Assembly (NCBI GenBank): GCA_017964325.1
Contig: JAGCSE010000331.1
Coordinates: 1 to 7,909, forward strand
Direction of reading: 5' to 3'
Source: Victivallales bacterium
GTDB lineage: Bacteria; Verrucomicrobiota; Lentisphaeria; Oligosphaerales; Oligosphaeraceae
Length of the DNA stretch: 7,909 nucleotides
The notes below the pieces were generated by a model. That model made no database searches. It had not been told where the DNA came from and worked only from the letters and a program-made list of their open reading frames with translations. Below, in pieces: positions 6,001-7,909 of this stretch (its first letter is position 1; each line of letters begins with the position of its first letter). The position numbers and the translations under genes were made by a program.

Positions 6001-7128
6001 ATGACAGACAAACTGGTATTCAAGCCTTGGGGCGGGACGATGACGGCCCGTGAGCGTTTCAACGCCCAGATGAATTTCAAGCCGTTCGATCGTTGCTTCA
6101 ACATGGAATTCGGTTATTGGGAGGAGAATTTCCATCAATGGAAGATGTTTGTTGACAACAATATCCATAACAACTGGGAGGCAGACCGCTTCTTCGCGTT
6201 CGATCCGTATGCGGGCATCGGCGGCAATGTCTGGCTACATCCGGGCTTCCCGACGGACAAATGGGTGGAGAACGGCCACACCTACATGCACAATGGCGAC
6301 GGTGTCCTGTGCGAAGTGCTCGCGAGTGGCGATTCGACGATTCCGCATTACATCAAATCGTCCATCACGACGCCTGATGACTGGAAACGTGTGAAAGAAG
6401 AGCGCTTCCGCCGCGACGATCCTGTGCGCAAAATCGACATCGAGGCGTTGAAGAAACGCCATCCGGTGGGACCTACGCGTACCTATCCGCTGGGCGTCAG
6501 CGTCGGCTCCATGATCGGGAAAATCCGCGACATGCTGACGATGGAAGGTCTTGCCTACGCGACATTTGACTATCCAGAAATGGTGGAGGACATGGTGGAG
6601 ACCTGCTGCGTTCTCGTGGAGGATTTTCTTGACCAAGTACTGCCGCATTTCGATTTCGACTACGCGTCGTCATGGGAGGACATCTGCTTCAAAAACGGCC
6701 CGCTGATTACGCTGGATTTCTTCGACGAAGTGGTCGTCCCGCGGTATTGCCGCATCAACAAGAAGCTGAAGGAACATGGCATCAATCTGTGGTGGTGTGA
6801 CTGCGACGGCGATGTCCGCCCGTTGCTGCACGGCTTCCTGAAAGGCGGCATCAACTGCCTGTTCCCATATGAAGTGATGGGGTGCACGCATCCAGGCAAG
6901 CTGCTGGACGAATACCATGGCGAGTTGCACATTATGGGCGGTTTCGACAAGATGCAGCTCGGCGCGGGGCGCAAGGCCATCAAAGACTATATGGAAACGC
7001 TCGTCCCATACGTGGAGCGTGGCGGATTCATTCCGTTCTGTGACCATCGCTGCCCGCCGAACGTGAAGGAAGACGATTATTTGTACTATCTGGATTTGAA
7101 GCGTCAAATGTTCGGCGGCGGTTTCTGA
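6001..7128 (+). CDS. Uroporphyrinogen decarboxylase-like protein (MtaA/CmuA-type corrinoid methyltransferase)
   Basis: From the ATG at 6001 the product is 375 aa, the normal size for UroD-fold methyltransferases. These move methyl groups between a corrinoid protein and a thiol or another acceptor, and are distinct from true heme-pathway UroD. The opening MTARERFNAQMNFKPFDR (14-31) is the standard first helix and strand. SSWEDICFKNGPLI (223-236) matches the family's ED…YK.GPLI block. WWCDCDGDVRPLL (264-276) replaces the usual HxCG or DSDGD loop, and FCDHRCPPNV (346-355) is the C-terminal loop. Cys266, Cys268 and Cys347 (or Cys351) are candidate zinc ligands; His-x-Cys…Cys is the known pattern in MtaA/MtbA. 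The adjoining corrinoid gene 48 bases downstream strongly supports a methyl-transfer role. The open frame extends back to 5890, but that part lies in the promoter and reads as a false hydrophobic stretch. The ribosome binding site is weak (GGGA at 5991-5994). ATG 6040 is a less likely alternative. Confidence 0.85.
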   Translation: MTDKLVFKPWGGTMTARERFNAQMNFKPFDRCFNMEFGYWEENFHQWKMFVDNNIHNNWEADRFFAFDPYAGIGGNVWLHPGFPTDKWVENGHTYMHNGDGVLCEVLASGDSTIPHYIKSSITTPDDWKRVKEERFRRDDPVRKIDIEALKKRHPVGPTRTYPLGVSVGSMIGKIRDMLTMEGLAYATFDYPEMVEDMVETCCVLVEDFLDQVLPHFDFDYASSWEDICFKNGPLITLDFFDEVVVPRYCRINKKLKEHGINLWWCDCDGDVRPLLHGFLKGGINCLFPYEVMGCTHPGKLLDEYHGELHIMGGFDKMQLGAGRKAIKDYMETLVPYVERGGFIPFCDHRCPPNVKEDDYLYYLDLKRQMFGGGF

Positions 7129-7176
7129 TGTCTTATTGTTTTATATACAACAACATTTAACAGAGGGTTTCTTGAA

Positions 7177-7794
7177 ATGACTGATTTTGCAAAACTGAAA
7201 CAGGCTATTCTGAAAGGCAAAAAAAACGATACTGTCGCCATGGTGCAGGCGGCCATCGACGCAGGCGAGAGTGTCAACGATCTGATTGACAAAGGCATGA
7301 TTCCCGCCATGCGTGAAATCGGCGACAAGTTCTCCGCAGGAGACGCCTACGTGCCTGAACTGCTGGTCGCCGCGCGTGCGATGAACAGCGGATTGGCGTT
7401 GGTTGAACCAATCCTTGCGGCAAGCGGACGCAAGCCGAAAGGCGTTATCTGCATCGGCACGGTCAAAGGCGATCTGCATGACATCGGCAAGAATCTAGTC
7501 GCCATCATGCTACGCGGCGCGGACTACAAGGTCATCGATCTCGGTGTCAACTGCGATATTGCGAAATTCGACGAAGGCGTTGCGCAAGGCGCGACGATTG
7601 TGGCGTGCAGTGCGCTGCTGACGACGACAATGCCGTACATGAAGGACATCGTCGAGCATTACAAGGGGACTGGAATCAAGGTGATTGTCGGCGGCGCGGC
7701 TGTCTCGCGCGAGTTCGCGGAAAGCATCGGCGCGGATGGCTTCAGCTCGGACGCGAACGAAGCCGTGAAGCTTGTTGACAGCCTCATGGCTTAA
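7177..7794 (+). CDS. Corrinoid (cobalamin-binding) protein of a methyltransferase system
   Basis: This 205-aa protein has the two-part structure of MtaC/MtbC/MttC-type corrinoid proteins. The N-terminal helical cap (about 1-85, B12-binding_2) includes the typical MIPAMREIGDKFSAGDAYVP (41-60). The Rossmann-like B12 domain (about 88-205) carries the base-off/His-on motif GDLHDIGKNLV (98-108) with cobalt-ligand His101, then the SALLTTT (145-151) and VGGAAV (171-176) loops that hold the nucleotide tail. It carries a methyl group on cobalt between a substrate methyltransferase and an acceptor methyltransferase, in the cytoplasm. The ATG at 7177 has AGAGGG (7162-7167) nine bases upstream. It follows the UroD-like gene by 48 bases with no clear terminator (only a weak A/T hairpin, 7136-7153), so the two form an operon. 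The stop codon TAA is supplied by the first unit of the heptamer array. No MtaB/MttB-type partner or reductive activase is in this window. Confidence 0.95.
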   Translation: MTDFAKLKQAILKGKKNDTVAMVQAAIDAGESVNDLIDKGMIPAMREIGDKFSAGDAYVPELLVAARAMNSGLALVEPILAASGRKPKGVICIGTVKGDLHDIGKNLVAIMLRGADYKVIDLGVNCDIAKFDEGVAQGATIVACSALLTTTMPYMKDIVEHYKGTGIKVIVGGAAVSREFAESIGADGFSSDANEAVKLVDSLMA

Positions 7795-7909
7795 TGCTTA
7801 ATGCTTAATGCTTAATGCTTAATGCTTAATGCTTAATGCTTAATGCTTAATGCTTAATGCTTAATGCTTAATGCTTAATGCTTAATGCTTAATGCTTAAT
7901 GCTTAATGC
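7789..7909. repeat. Perfect tandem array of the heptamer TTAATGC
   Basis: From 7791 to the window end there are exactly 17 uninterrupted, identical copies of TTAATGC (119 bases). The phase extends two bases further left, to 7789, into the last sense codon of the corrinoid gene. The array supplies that gene's TAA stop. Because seven is not a multiple of three, every frame on both strands meets a stop within 21 bases, so it is non-coding. Each unit contains TAATG, an overlapping stop and start. The array reaches the window edge, so its true length is unknown. Changes in copy number by slippage are expected for such a perfect repeat. Confidence 0.97.

Overview
The window looks like chromosomal DNA from an anaerobic, sugar-degrading bacterium of the Verrucomicrobiota/Lentisphaerota type (Victivallis-like or Kiritimatiella-like gut or sediment lineages). 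This placement is an inference. It rests on the mix of a Gfo/Idh/MocA oxidoreductase, a GH127-type (DUF1680) glycosidase, a UroD-like protein paired with a small corrinoid protein, and a solitary DUF234-type ATPase, in a fairly GC-rich genome with AT-rich intergenic gaps. No rRNA, tRNA, transposase or phage gene is visible.

Layout. (1) Positions 1-1938, plus strand: the tail of an unidentified gene, an unrecognised 242-aa protein (120-848) and a Gfo/Idh/MocA oxidoreductase (862-1938), apparently one operon. (2) 1939-2228: a gap between convergent genes, with no convincing gene but with four successive inverted repeats, the last terminator-like. (3) 2229-3656, minus strand: an intact AAA+ ATPase with a C-terminal nuclease-like domain and its own likely promoter. 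(4) 3779-3868: two nearly identical 35-bp perfect-arm palindromes 55 bp apart, directly after the glycosidase stop codon and upstream of the ATPase. (5) 3877-5733, minus strand: a GH127-like glycosidase. (6) 5734-6000: an AT-rich divergent promoter region with a 17-bp operator-like palindrome. (7) 6001-7794, plus strand: a two-gene corrinoid methyl-transfer operon (UroD/MtaA-like protein plus corrinoid protein). (8) 7789-7909: an exact tandem array of the heptamer TTAATGC, which supplies the stop codon of the corrinoid gene and runs off the window edge.

How the genes may work together. The oxidoreductase and glycosidase fit cytoplasmic handling of plant or host sugars. The divergent arrangement of the glycosidase and the corrinoid operon suggests shared regulation. 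A possible link is use of methylated or otherwise C1-bearing sugar compounds, with the methyl group moved through the corrinoid protein, but no dedicated substrate:corrinoid methyltransferase or reductive activase is present, so this is a hypothesis. The ATPase looks like an unrelated insertion between the metabolic units.

Three open frames extend well upstream of the real starts (at 862, 3656 and 6001). The extensions run through a neighbouring gene, a palindromic repeat and a promoter respectively, so the shorter starts are preferred.
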